A DNA stretch of 64,000 nucleotides from a virus (IMGVR_UViG_3300009034_000015:1-64000); one strand, 5' to 3'; shown: positions 16,793 through 24,074, numbered from the stretch's first letter. Numbers and translations are program-made. Notes: generated from the letters alone by a model not told the origin.

Positions 16793-17344
16793 TTAAATTT
16801 TCTCCTTAACCTGAGCAATTAAATTTCTTAATGAACTTGGTAAATTTGAAGAAACTAAAAACTCAGCATTATAATTATATTTCTTTATTAATTCTTTATA
16901 GTAAGTTTGTAATTGCATCTGCATATCTATATAATCTTCACTATAATCAATTTTAGGAACTCTCTTTTTTCTTCTTGAGATTACATCTTCTCTACTAACT
17001 GAAAGATGAAAAATTTTATAATCTAAATCTTTTAATAATTCATTATAAACTGATCTTTGAAAATAAATTCCTTTGCTTCTAAACCAAGAGACAGATACTA
17101 AATCAGATACAAAACCTCTATCTAATATTAAATCCAAGTTAAACTTCTTTACTAATTCAAGTATTGTCTTATTAATACCAAAGTTAATTAAATCAAAAAG
17201 ATTATAATCTTTATGCAATTTATATACAAGTCCAAGATTTTCAGAAAATAAAGGAATAGCCAAACTCTTGCTAACTTCTCGTGAAAGTGTAGATTTTCCT
17301 GAACAACTTATACCTTCAAATATTATTAGCATTTTATACCTCAA
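16793..17344 (-). CDS. deoxynucleoside/thymidylate-type P-loop kinase, copy 1
   Basis: 183 residues. P-loop FEGISCSGKST at the N-terminus, LDRGFVSDLVS as the DR-box that contacts the nucleoside, and a basic lid (RRKKRVPK). It should phosphorylate a deoxynucleoside or dNMP. The next gene upstream is a tandem paralogue, the two overlapping by four bases. Its place next to the ThyX-like and UDG-like genes fits pyrimidine nucleotide work. Confidence 0.8.
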   Translation of the reverse strand: MRYKMLIIFEGISCSGKSTLSREVSKSLAIPLFSENLGLVYKLHKDYNLFDLINFGINKTILELVKKFNLDLILDRGFVSDLVSVSWFRSKGIYFQRSVYNELLKDLDYKIFHLSVSREDVISRRKKRVPKIDYSEDYIDMQMQLQTYYKELIKKYNYNAEFLVSSNLPSSLRNLIAQVKEKI

Positions 17345-17865
17345 TAATAAATATTTTTAATTTGTCCAATCATTTCTTTTATAGATAATCTTGAATCAAA
17401 ATAATATACCTTTTCATATCGTTTAGAAAATTCTTGAAAATAATTTTGAAAAATTATTAATTCATTTAAATAACCTTCGGTAACTCTATTATTTTTTTCT
17501 AATAATCTTTTTTTAAGAGTTTCTTTATTTATAACTAAAAATATAATAATATAATTTAAATTTATTAAACGTTCATTATAGCTTTTTAATTTTAAACTAA
17601 TATCTTTATGCCTAATAAATGAAGTTTGTACTAAATCAGTTAAAAAACCTTCATCTAATATTAAATCAAAATTAAATTTTTTAGTTATCTCTAAAATAGT
17701 TTTATTAACTCCAAAATTAATTAAATCAAAATTATCAAAATTACCTCCAAGTTCATCAAGTAAATCTGGCTGTTTAATATATTCTGAAATAGCTAAAGAT
17801 TTACTTACTTCTTTACTTAAAGTAGTTTTACCAGAGCTTTTAATACCTTCAATTATTATTAACAT
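17341..17865 (-). CDS. P-loop nucleotide kinase, copy 2
   Basis: 174 residues, paralogue of the previous entry: IEGIKSSGKTT is the P-loop and FDLINFGVNKTILE is shared nearly unchanged. The DR-box reads LDEGFLTDLVQ, with Glu for the conserved Arg, suggesting altered substrate or a regulatory partner. First gene of the operon, with TAAGGAG 8 bases before the ATG and promoter-like copy B immediately upstream. Confidence 0.75.
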   Translation of the reverse strand: MLIIIEGIKSSGKTTLSKEVSKSLAISEYIKQPDLLDELGGNFDNFDLINFGVNKTILEITKKFNFDLILDEGFLTDLVQTSFIRHKDISLKLKSYNERLINLNYIIIFLVINKETLKKRLLEKNNRVTEGYLNELIIFQNYFQEFSKRYEKVYYFDSRLSIKEMIGQIKNIYY

Positions 17866-17875
17866 TTTTTTAACT

Positions 17876-17915
17876 CCTTATTATAAATTATAATCCATAA
17901 CTAAATAAAATTAAT
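17876..17915 (-). promoter_or_regulatory. promoter-like repeat copy B
   Basis: 40 bases nearly identical to 10891-10930, ending 11 bases before the first kinase gene. In transcript sense TATAATTTATAATAAGGAG merges into the ribosome site. It follows the terminator at 18041-18084, so a new transcript must start in this interval. Confidence 0.6.
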
Positions 17916-18040
17916 TAGTAGAATTTAGCCTTATAAATAATTTTATAATACCTTATCAGGCTTCTCAGATTAGCCCAGGTTAAGACTTAACTAATAAAGC
18001 CTTAGCTTACCCCTAATTTAGAACTAAAACCCCTTAAAAG

Positions 18041-18084
18041 GCATAAAAAAAGGGATAAGCTAAATTAATAACTTATCCCTTTTA
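18041..18084 (-). terminator. intrinsic terminator
   Basis: A perfect 12-bp stem (18048-18059 with 18072-18083) with a 12-base loop; in the minus-strand transcript it is followed by seven U residues. It closes the 24-18 kb gene cluster. The A run on the other side would also make it work for plus-strand transcripts. Confidence 0.9.
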
Positions 18085-18111
18085 GGTTAGGAAAAAAGAA
18101 GTTTGAGAGGA

Positions 18112-18363
18112 TTAATCATCATCCTCGTCCTCGTCTTGATCCTCATCCTCATCTTCTTCTTCATCCTTTGTCTTTTTGGACTTCTCCTTTTTCTTCTTGC
18201 CCTTGTCGCCCTTCTTCTCCTTCTTTTTCTTTTCCTTCTTCTCCTTCTTTTCTGCCTTTTCTGCTGCCTTCTCGTCTTTGTCCTTGGCCACAACTACAAG
18301 TTTCCTACCCAGATCCTTTGCCTGGTCAGGAGTCAATCCAGTTACAGTAATAGTAATTTCCAT
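18112..18363 (-). CDS. small protein with Lys/Glu and acidic tail, 83 aa
   Basis: From the ATG at 18363 (GGAGG 8 bases upstream) the protein starts MEITITVTGLTPDQAKDLGR, a possible small beta-alpha domain, then becomes a block of Lys/Glu and ends with about 20 Asp/Glu residues. The charge pattern resembles the linker of the SSB at 8.7 kb. Could be a nucleic-acid or protein-binding tail protein. Last gene before the terminator. Confidence 0.7.
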   Translation of the reverse strand: MEITITVTGLTPDQAKDLGRKLVVVAKDKDEKAAEKAEKKEKKEKKKKEKKGDKGKKKKEKSKKTKDEEEDEDEDQDEDEDDD

Positions 18364-18456
18364 TAAGCTCACCTCCTTTCTTTTTTAAGATAATTAAGTA
18401 AAGGTATTTACTACCCACTACTTACTAAATTATATAAAAAGAAAATTAAAAATTAA

Positions 18457-18513
18457 TTAATCCCTCAAAAAATAGCCTTAGCATTTAACTAAGGCTAAAT
18501 TTTCAAAGATTAA
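18457..18513 (-). repeat. composite hairpin element 9
   Basis: Outer TTAATC/GATTAA arms flank a perfect 9-bp inner stem TAGCCTTAG/CTAAGGCTA. Lies between the VWA gene and the acidic-tail gene, two bases after the VWA stop. Same plan as the eight copies at 20.3-24.3 kb. Confidence 0.8.
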
Positions 18514-18514
18514 T

Positions 18515-20317
18515 TTAAATTAATCTAAACTGCCTTATTAAAGCAAGCAAATCTCTTAATAACTGGTCTTGCTTATCAATACTAATCTTTAGCACCGGAA
18601 ACTTAAACCAGTCAACAAAAGTATTTAGTTCAATCCTATTAGTTTGTTTATACCAAATATTATTACTATAAGCATCATCATAAGCATCTTCAGGCACAGC
18701 AAAAATAACTTGACAACGATTTCTACTTGCTTTAATAATTAAGTCCTTAAAAGACTTATTGGCATTAATAGCACAGTTCTCACCAAGATCAGTAAAGACA
18801 ATCATAATAGATTTTAAATAGCCCTCTACCTTTAATTGATTTAAAAGAAAATGAGTAGAATATAAAATTGGAGTAATACCGATATGAGGTATTTCATCCC
18901 CTCTTATTATATCTACTGAACAGCGTGAACCAATAACATGCTTACCAGTAGTAAACCACACTTGGTCAAAATCAATTAAGCCCTTAAAGGTCTCAGAAAG
19001 GATAGCATAAATTCTTTTTTCTAAATCAAAATAACTAGTCATAGAACCAGAAATATCTCCAGAAAAAATAACTTTAGCTCCCTTTTCTAATTGAGGCAAT
19101 TTAAAAACCCTTACAGAAAATTCGTGCTTAGATTTAATATACTGTTGAATATCTATTAAATTTCCAGTAATATCTAAGTTAGTTTTTAATTTCTGTCTTA
19201 AAACAAGGGCTTTTCTAAGTTTCTTTGCCAGTTCCTTATCTTCAACACTTTCGCATTTAGGAACAGTTTTTTTACCTTTTTCAGTAATAGAAACTTCTTT
19301 TTTATTTAAACCTTGTTTAAGATCAGATTCAACTTTTTCCTTAGCAGAAAATTTCTGCATTAAATCCTTAGCACCTTGAACCAATGATGATAGTTCAGCT
19401 ACCTCATCCTGCTCTTCAAAGTCCATTCCATCTGTTATGCTTTCCTCTAAGTCAGTTTGCATTAGGTTAGAAAAAGAATCCTCATTATCATAAGAATCAA
19501 ACTCTTTGCTTTCATTCTCAGAATCTGAATCTTCCTTTTCTTTAGGCTGCTCAGTAGCATCCTGTTCTTGCTCTTTTTCTTTATGCTGATCAGAATTATT
19601 TTGTCCTTGCTCATCCTCTTGATCTTCAGAACCTGAACCTTCTTGCTGACTATTATCATAAGGCTCATCTAAATCCTCATCAACATCCTGGCTTTGCTCA
19701 TCCTTACTTTCTTGGCTTTCTCCTTGTTGTTTATTTTGGTTTTCTTCTTCTTGCTGCCTTTTTTGTTTAGCTTCATTTATTTCCTCATTATAGAGTTTAT
19801 AAACTTGCTCACCAAGTTCTACCACTCTTTTATTTGAAATAAACTTACTTTCAAACTCAGTTCTTATTTCTCCTAACTTTTCATTTAGTTTAGGAAAAGA
19901 ACTTTGACCAATAAAAGCATCAAGAACCCAGTCAGGATAAAAAGAAATAATAGGTTTATAATACCTATTTGTTTTTCTTTTTTTCCTTTTACCAATTAAA
20001 TCCAAATAAAACCAAGGAACAATTCGCCCTGCCATAGTATAACTTCTAAGGTCAAATAAACCATTAGTAATAGCTCGTTGATAATGCTCAACAATCTGAT
20101 TATTAATTATAGATTCTTTAACTTTATCTAAGCCAAAAGTTTTTGACCAATAATCAGCTTCTGCTATTAAATAGTTATGATAACCTGAAGCTTTATTACT
20201 AACAGGCTTGCTACCTAACCTTGCTCCTCTTAGAGCTAATGCTATCGCATTCCAGATTTCATTTGACTTATTAAGACTATCTGCCGTCCACCGATCTTTC
20301 TTCTTAGTCTTCTTCAT
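18515..20317 (-). CDS. VWA-domain protein, CobT-like
   Basis: 600 residues from the ATG at 20317, which has GGAGG at good spacing. N-terminal helical domain (1-190), a long Gln/Glu/Asp-rich disordered linker (about 195-300), then a von Willebrand A domain whose MIDAS motif is DISGSM with later TDLGEN. It partners by analogy with the MoxR-like ATPase at 20718-21518, as in CobS/CobT and RavA/ViaA pairs that remodel or load metal into targets. The phage target is unknown. Confidence 0.85.
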   Translation of the reverse strand: MKKTKKKDRWTADSLNKSNEIWNAIALALRGARLGSKPVSNKASGYHNYLIAEADYWSKTFGLDKVKESIINNQIVEHYQRAITNGLFDLRSYTMAGRIVPWFYLDLIGKRKKRKTNRYYKPIISFYPDWVLDAFIGQSSFPKLNEKLGEIRTEFESKFISNKRVVELGEQVYKLYNEEINEAKQKRQQEEENQNKQQGESQESKDEQSQDVDEDLDEPYDNSQQEGSGSEDQEDEQGQNNSDQHKEKEQEQDATEQPKEKEDSDSENESKEFDSYDNEDSFSNLMQTDLEESITDGMDFEEQDEVAELSSLVQGAKDLMQKFSAKEKVESDLKQGLNKKEVSITEKGKKTVPKCESVEDKELAKKLRKALVLRQKLKTNLDITGNLIDIQQYIKSKHEFSVRVFKLPQLEKGAKVIFSGDISGSMTSYFDLEKRIYAILSETFKGLIDFDQVWFTTGKHVIGSRCSVDIIRGDEIPHIGITPILYSTHFLLNQLKVEGYLKSIMIVFTDLGENCAINANKSFKDLIIKASRNRCQVIFAVPEDAYDDAYSNNIWYKQTNRIELNTFVDWFKFPVLKISIDKQDQLLRDLLALIRQFRLI

Positions 20318-20337
20318 AACTACCTCCATTATAATAG

Positions 20338-20389
20338 TTAATCCCTCAAAGAATCCCTTTATTTCTAAAGGGAAACTTTCAAGAATTAA
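20338..20389 (-). repeat. composite hairpin element 1
   Basis: Inner stem TCCCTTTA/TAAAGGGA (8 bp, 4-nt loop) within the conserved TTAATCCCTCAA ... TTCAAGAATTAA frame. It overlaps the stop of the 39-aa membrane protein and precedes the ribosome site of the VWA gene. Confidence 0.85.
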
Positions 20390-20505
20390 GTTAGATTCTT
20401 CTTTATCTTTCTTTCTATGCCTTCCTTAATTATTGAATAAGCTAACCACATGCCTATTAATAATCCACTAAGAAAAGCAACTATATGAGATAAATAAAAA
20501 GCCAT
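20386..20505 (-). CDS. single-pass membrane protein, 39 aa
   Basis: MAFYLSHIVAFLSGLLIGMW leads a hydrophobic helix (3-25) followed by a basic tail. GGGAGG sits 6 bases before the ATG. The stop codon lies in the arm of hairpin element 1. Function unknown; small phage membrane peptides of this type often modulate lysis or host membranes. Confidence 0.6.
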   Translation of the reverse strand: MAFYLSHIVAFLSGLLIGMWLAYSIIKEGIERKIKKNLT

Positions 20506-20532
20506 TAATACCTCCCTTTCTAAATATCAATT

Positions 20533-20700
20533 TTAATTGCTTTCATACCAATCAAGAAGAGTCTCTATCTCGGTTACAATTAAATTTAAATTAGCCAGTT
20601 CATCTTCTTGCCAATTTTCAATTTGACGATAACGCAAATTTTCAGGCTTGAGTTTTTGCATTGCCTTTCTTAATTTAGAAAATTGATTTTGATTTGCCAT
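20533..20700 (-). CDS. hypothetical helical protein, 55 aa
   Basis: Starts MANQNQFSKLRKAMQKLK, amphipathic throughout, with an acidic second half. GGGAGG lies 9 bases before the ATG. Located directly after the AAA+ ATPase gene, so it may be an adaptor of the ATPase/VWA pair. No known family. Confidence 0.6.
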   Translation of the reverse strand: MANQNQFSKLRKAMQKLKPENLRYRQIENWQEDELANLNLIVTEIETLLDWYESN

Positions 20701-20717
20701 CTAAATTACCTCCCTTT

Positions 20718-21518
20718 TTAAATATCAATACCAAAAGTTCCTCTTACTCTTTCAGCATAGGTTTGATAATCCTCATTCTCAAACTTACCAGCAGTTAATT
20801 TGAGAACCTCTTCGATAGTAAAACCATTTAAGGTTGCCTTACCCATTTCAACTAAATCCCTTGTTGATAGAGCATAACTAAAACCAGTAGTCCTTGTCTG
20901 AACTGCAAGGTTAACAAGGGCAGAAACTAAATTCTGATCCTCTAAACCAATTTTCTGGAGTATCTTAATCTCTTTTTTAGCAGAAGGATAGTCCATATTA
21001 ATAATCCAGAACCTTGATTTAAGGTCTTCATTTAGTTCAAATGCTCCACCATAAACACTTGGATTCTGAGTTCCTACTACTATCATCGGATCTTGGTATT
21101 CATAGCGCTTACCTATTTCCTTTACTGTGATTCCTTGTTTAAGGTCGAGTAAAGAGTTAAGCATCTTTTGACTACCTGGAGGTAAAGCATTTAATTCCTC
21201 TAAAAGAAGAATAAACTTTTCACCCCTATTCTGATACTTAATAGCAGTAGGTAAAATCCCAAGTGAGAAATAGCCTTCAGAACCATCAAGTCCATAATGA
21301 CCAATTAGCTGAGCATATCTAGTTTCCTCTGAGCATTCAGCAATTAATAGTTTATACTTATTCTTTCTTGCATAAGAATAAACCATTAGGGTTTTACCAA
21401 TTCCTTTTGGGCCATTTAAGATAACATGGCTTAACTTGGCAAAATCAAGTTTTTTGCCAACATAAGGAATTGAACCTCTTAATTTAGGTTTTACCAGTTT
21501 CTCATAAACCTTTTTCAT
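20718..21518 (-). CDS. MoxR/CobS-like AAA+ ATPase
   Basis: 266 residues. Walker A NGPKGIGKT (34-42), Walker B ILLLEELNA with the MoxR-type Glu-Glu, sensor 1 VVGTQNP and arginine finger region LKSRFWII. C-terminal helical lid follows. MoxR-type ATPases act with VWA proteins, and one is encoded two genes downstream. Preceded by a strong GGAGG and followed by small genes. Confidence 0.85.
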   Translation of the reverse strand: MKKVYEKLVKPKLRGSIPYVGKKLDFAKLSHVILNGPKGIGKTLMVYSYARKNKYKLLIAECSEETRYAQLIGHYGLDGSEGYFSLGILPTAIKYQNRGEKFILLLEELNALPPGSQKMLNSLLDLKQGITVKEIGKRYEYQDPMIVVGTQNPSVYGGAFELNEDLKSRFWIINMDYPSAKKEIKILQKIGLEDQNLVSALVNLAVQTRTTGFSYALSTRDLVEMGKATLNGFTIEEVLKLTAGKFENEDYQTYAERVRGTFGIDI

Positions 21519-21545
21519 AAATCACCTCCATATTAAAAAAGTTTT

Positions 21546-21598
21546 TTAATCCCTCAAGGAATACCTGGAATTAATCCAGGTAAACCCTCAAGGATTAA
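21546..21598 (-). repeat. composite hairpin element 2
   Basis: Inner stem ACCTGG/CCAGGT with loop AATTAAT, within TTAATCCCTCAA ... CTCAAGGATTAA. The stop codon of the AT-hook protein gene forms part of the outer arm. Precedes the AAA+ gene. Confidence 0.85.
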
Positions 21599-21837
21599 TG
21601 CCCTAAAAGCTTATTAACCCTCTCAACCGTTCGGATAAGTTTCCGAATAGCCTTTCGATGCTGAGTAGATTTTACATACTTAGCACCCTTAATAGCAATC
21701 TTAGCAATAGCCAAGGACTCAGTAAGAGTTAAAGGCTTTTTAATTCCTTTAACTTTTCTTTCTGTCCTTTTTAACTGCTTTTTCTGCTTTTTTGGCCTTC
21801 CCGGTTTTCTTTTCTTTTCCTTTGCTTTCTTTTTCAT
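21595..21837 (-). CDS. AT-hook DNA-binding protein, 80 aa
   Basis: The N-terminus has KRKPGRPKKQKK, a textbook AT-hook that binds the minor groove of A/T-rich DNA, then a basic helical region. AAAGGAG lies 9 bases upstream of the ATG. It overlaps the upstream gene by 89 bases in another frame, and both have ribosome sites and codon content consistent with translation. The very AT-rich phage genome is a natural target. Confidence 0.65.
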   Translation of the reverse strand: MKKKAKEKKRKPGRPKKQKKQLKRTERKVKGIKKPLTLTESLAIAKIAIKGAKYVKSTQHRKAIRKLIRTVERVNKLLGH

Positions 21838-22066
21838 CTACACTCTCCTTTCTTTTAGCGAGTTTTTCTGCTAGCTCTCTTAAATGGTTCTTCTTCTTTT
21901 CATCTTGCTCTTTTTCCCTTTTAGCCTTAATCCATTTTAAAAGAGCTTCTTTAGACCAGATGACTAGCCTATTATCCTTTATTCTCTGGACAACAACTTC
22001 TTCTGAAGTTTGATAGACTATTTCAGCTGGTCCACTTCGAAAGTAAACTTTCCAGCCAATTACCAT
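21749..22066 (-). CDS. hypothetical protein, 105 aa, basic tail
   Basis: N-terminal half (MVIGWKVYFRSGPAEIVYQT) looks like a small beta barrel; the C-terminal half is a Lys/Glu helix ending in a poly-basic tail. AAAGGAGG precedes the ATG. Its last 89 bases overlap the AT-hook gene. Unknown family. Confidence 0.6.
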   Translation of the reverse strand: MVIGWKVYFRSGPAEIVYQTSEEVVVQRIKDNRLVIWSKEALLKWIKAKREKEQDEKKKNHLRELAEKLAKRKESVDEKESKGKEKKTGKAKKAEKAVKKDRKKS

Positions 22067-22393
22067 TTACACCTCCTTTCTTCCTTCTTTAAGGCCAATC
22101 GAAACTTCACTACCATCTACAGCAGTTCCACAGACCATTAAAGGTTTCTTTGGTTTAAGAATCTTTCCATTTTTCAGAACAAGATAACTAAATTTTGGGG
22201 ATCTCTTTTTCATTAATTCCTTACCCTTTGGAGTATTACCTATAATAACACACCTTAAAGAAGAATTAATTCTAAGAGATTCTAACTTTTCTTTTGCTTG
22301 CTTGATAGTTTCAGTATTAAAACAAAAGAACATTTTAGGATCATCCCCTTTAGGTATCTGCGTCTGAAACCTATCCTTTTTCTTAAAACCCAT
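22067..22393 (-). CDS. hypothetical protein, 108 aa
   Basis: Alpha/beta protein with a FFCFNTETIKQAKEKL helix and VIIGNTPKGKELMKKRSP. No motif I can assign. Good GGAGG before the ATG; it abuts the glycosylase-like gene. Confidence 0.6.
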   Translation of the reverse strand: MGFKKKDRFQTQIPKGDDPKMFFCFNTETIKQAKEKLESLRINSSLRCVIIGNTPKGKELMKKRSPKFSYLVLKNGKILKPKKPLMVCGTAVDGSEVSIGLKEGRKEV

Positions 22394-22735
22394 TTACACC
22401 TCCTTTCTTTTTCTACACTTCTTGCATCGTTTATAAAGATCACTAAAGGATTTTTTTAAATCAACTTTAGTATTCTTTTCGGTATTATCTAAATTTAATA
22501 AAATATCTCTACTATATTTTATATAAGCATTATGATTCAGATTACGCTTCTTCATTTCCTTAGCTAACAAATCATGACGATCCCAAATAGCTAAGGGTTC
22601 TACAAATTGCTGTAAGGCAAGTTTGCCTAATTTTCTTCCTTTTGCAATATGACCAGCAAGTTTATGCAATTCATAATGTTCACCTAATAAATGCTGATTA
22701 CATAATAAGGAAGGTTTTAGCATCCACATCCTCAT
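22394..22735 (-). CDS. pyrimidine-dimer DNA glycosylase family protein (DenV-like)
   Basis: 113 residues starting MRMWMLKPSLLCNQHLLGEH, the opening of the phage family annotated as T4 endonuclease V-like: conserved Trp, CNQHLLGEH and RHDLLAKEM with KCRKCR-type cysteines at the end (CKKC). T4 endonuclease V incises UV dimers. Activity of this shorter family is inferred only from annotation habit, so the biochemical role is uncertain. Confidence 0.6.
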   Translation of the reverse strand: MRMWMLKPSLLCNQHLLGEHYELHKLAGHIAKGRKLGKLALQQFVEPLAIWDRHDLLAKEMKKRNLNHNAYIKYSRDILLNLDNTEKNTKVDLKKSFSDLYKRCKKCRKRKEV

Positions 22736-22760
22736 TAGTTACCTCTCTTTTTAAATTAAT

Positions 22761-22819
22761 AAATTTAACTCCTCAATAAAGCCCTTTAAAATAAAGGGCT
22801 AAGTTCAAAAGTTAAATTT
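22761..22819 (-). repeat. composite hairpin element 3, divergent outer arm
   Basis: Outer arms AAATTTAACT and AGTTAAATTT pair over 10 bp, although their sequence differs from the TTAATCC/GGATTAA of other copies. Inner stem AGCCCTTTA/TAAAGGGCT is also paired. This is compensatory change in both stems, strong evidence for structure. Confidence 0.85.
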
Positions 22820-23034
22820 TATTCATGCTGCTCATCATCTTCTTTTTCTTCTAATTCTAATTCATGGCATTTACTAAAAGTTTCAATTTGAGCTTGAATA
22901 GAATAAAATAACTTTTCAACTTCTCTTATTGTTAAATTTACACCATGAATTGAACGCCCAATCATTCTTCCCTCAAATCCAGTAACTTTGCTAATCTCAA
23001 TGTTAAAAACCCCTCTTTCTTTTTCATCTATCAT
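22819..23034 (-). CDS. hypothetical protein, 71 aa
   Basis: Starts MIDEKERGVFNIEISKVTGF and ends with an acidic tail. Contains an IREVEKLFYSIQAQIE helix. Similar in shape to the small regulator-like proteins at 26.3 kb. Flanked by hairpin elements 3 and 4. Confidence 0.55.
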   Translation of the reverse strand: MIDEKERGVFNIEISKVTGFEGRMIGRSIHGVNLTIREVEKLFYSIQAQIETFSKCHELELEEKEDDEQHE

Positions 23035-23062
23035 CTTAACCTCCCTATTTAAAGTTAATAAA

Positions 23063-23115
23063 TTAATCCCTCAATAATCCCCTTAAATAAATTAAGGGGA
23101 AAGTTCAAGGATTAA
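23063..23115 (-). repeat. composite hairpin element 4
   Basis: Inner stem CCCCTTAA/TTAAGGGG with a 5-nt loop, within TTAATCCCTCAA ... TTCAAGGATTAA. It contains the stop of the following 57-aa Cys-motif gene and shares its inner stem with element 7. Confidence 0.88.
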
Positions 23116-23285
23116 TAAGCTAAAAGATCTAATCTCTTTTTTATTTCCGCCTTTTCCTCTTTGCAAACTTCACGAAGATCACAATACTTACAAAATTTAT
23201 GCTTAATTTTCTTTGGATTTTTATTCCTTAAATGAGAAATTAAGCAACCAAAAGCATTTTCTTGTTTAGAAGTTCTTAAAGCCAT
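23112..23285 (-). CDS. 57-aa protein with Cas4-type Cys cluster
   Basis: Contains HKFCKYCDLREVCKEE, the C-x2-C-x5-C pattern found at the C-terminus of Cas4/RecB-like Fe-S nucleases, here without a nuclease domain. The rest is basic. AAGGAGGAG lies 4 bases before the ATG. Perhaps a free Fe-S or zinc module. Confidence 0.55.
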   Translation of the reverse strand: MALRTSKQENAFGCLISHLRNKNPKKIKHKFCKYCDLREVCKEEKAEIKKRLDLLAY

Positions 23286-23313
23286 TTTACTCCTCCTTTT
23301 CTAAATTAATAAA

Positions 23314-23370
23314 TTAATACCTCAAGGAATTACCCTAATTAAAAATTAGGATAAAACCTTCAAACATTAA
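23314..23370 (-). repeat. composite hairpin element 5
   Basis: Inner stem CCTAATT/AATTAGG; outer arms TTAAT/ATTAA. The stop of the 31-aa gene lies in the arm. Slightly degenerate copy of the family. Confidence 0.75.
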
Positions 23371-23462
23371 TTCCTTTTAGCTACCTTAGCTAGAGTTAAT
23401 TCTAACTTATTAACTCTGCATTTTAAAAGCCAGATAGCTCTTTGAATTTTTATTAAAGTCAT
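23367..23462 (-). CDS. micro-protein, 31 aa
   Basis: MTLIKIQRAIWLLKCRVNKL continues to a basic end; amphipathic helix with leucine periodicity. AAGGAG lies 8 bases before the ATG. Too short for family assignment, but the ribosome site and hairpin-linked stop argue that it is real. Confidence 0.45.
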   Translation of the reverse strand: MTLIKIQRAIWLLKCRVNKLELTLAKVAKRN

Positions 23463-23475
23463 AGCCAGTCTCCTT

Positions 23476-23574
23476 TTACTTCTTAATTAGCTTTATAGTT
23501 TCTAAGTTAAAAACTAAAGCAATCTTCTGAAGAGTTGACTTCCTTCGCCTTCTAACTTTAATAATCCTTTTCAT
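23476..23574 (-). CDS. basic micro-protein, 32 aa
   Basis: MKRIIKVRRRRKSTLQKIAL, a strongly basic start followed by an amphipathic helix. GGGAGG 6 bases before the ATG. Separated by 13 bases from the next micro-gene. May bind RNA or DNA through its Arg block; unproven. Confidence 0.45.
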   Translation of the reverse strand: MKRIIKVRRRRKSTLQKIALVFNLETIKLIKK

Positions 23575-23595
23575 TTTAAACCTCCCTTCAATTAG

Positions 23596-23647
23596 TTAAT
23601 CCCTCAATAAAGCTCTCCAATTAAGGAGAGCTAAGTTCAAGGATTAA
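23596..23647 (-). repeat. composite hairpin element 6
   Basis: Inner stem AGCTCTCC/GGAGAGCT within TTAATCCCTCAA ... TTCAAGGATTAA; the outer arms pair over nine positions. It overlaps the stop of the 115-aa gene. Confidence 0.88.
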
Positions 23648-23991
23648 ATCTTTTTCATCCTTTCTTGCAATGCTGCCAGTTGTTTTTCCCTAAATTCATT
23701 ATAAGCTTGCTCAGTTACAATTCGGGTTCCACCATGACCTTTATCAATAGTCGAGATCATAATTGGAAAAATAATATAAGGTTTTCTTTCTGCCTCGGCA
23801 TCTGGAGTTATTTCAACCTGGTCTGCAAATCCTTCAGTTTTAATAATCTTTGTTACTACGCCCCAATGCTCTGGATTTGCCATATCCCCTCGGTTATAAA
23901 CTCTAAGACCAATTTCAATCTCTTCTGTTTTCATCCCTGCTTTTCTACTTATCGCCTTGGATTCTTCAAAGCATATTTCTTTTAGCCTCAT
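23644..23991 (-). CDS. hypothetical protein, 115 aa
   Basis: Contains EIGLRVYNRGDMANPEHWGVVTKI, a beta-rich segment that resembles small SH3-like or chromo-like barrels, and a C-terminal helix EFREKQLAALQERM. No enzyme motif. Flanked by hairpin elements 6 and 7. Confidence 0.6.
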   Translation of the reverse strand: MRLKEICFEESKAISRKAGMKTEEIEIGLRVYNRGDMANPEHWGVVTKIIKTEGFADQVEITPDAEAERKPYIIFPIMISTIDKGHGGTRIVTEQAYNEFREKQLAALQERMKKI

Positions 23992-24021
23992 TTTAAACCT
24001 CCATAGTTTAAAGTTAATAAA

Positions 24022-24074
24022 TTAATCCCTCAATAATCCCCTTAAATAAATTAAGGGGAAAGTTCAGAAATTAA
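24022..24074 (-). repeat. composite hairpin element 7
   Basis: Same inner stem as element 4 (CCCCTTAA/TTAAGGGG) with weaker outer pairing TTAAT/ATTAA. Contains the stop codon of the 57-aa zinc protein. Confidence 0.82.

Noticed and set aside
17946-17992. Third copy of the leader module
   Set aside because: TCTTAACC and GGGCTAATCTGAG on the opposite strand look similar, but the ATCCT/AGGAT hairpin is absent, so I do not count it.
18087-18388. Several overlapping frames across the Lys/Glu and acidic repeat region
   Set aside because: Only the minus-strand frame starting at 18363 has a ribosome site; others are frame-shifted readings of low-complexity codons giving poly-Arg or poly-Ser/Phe.
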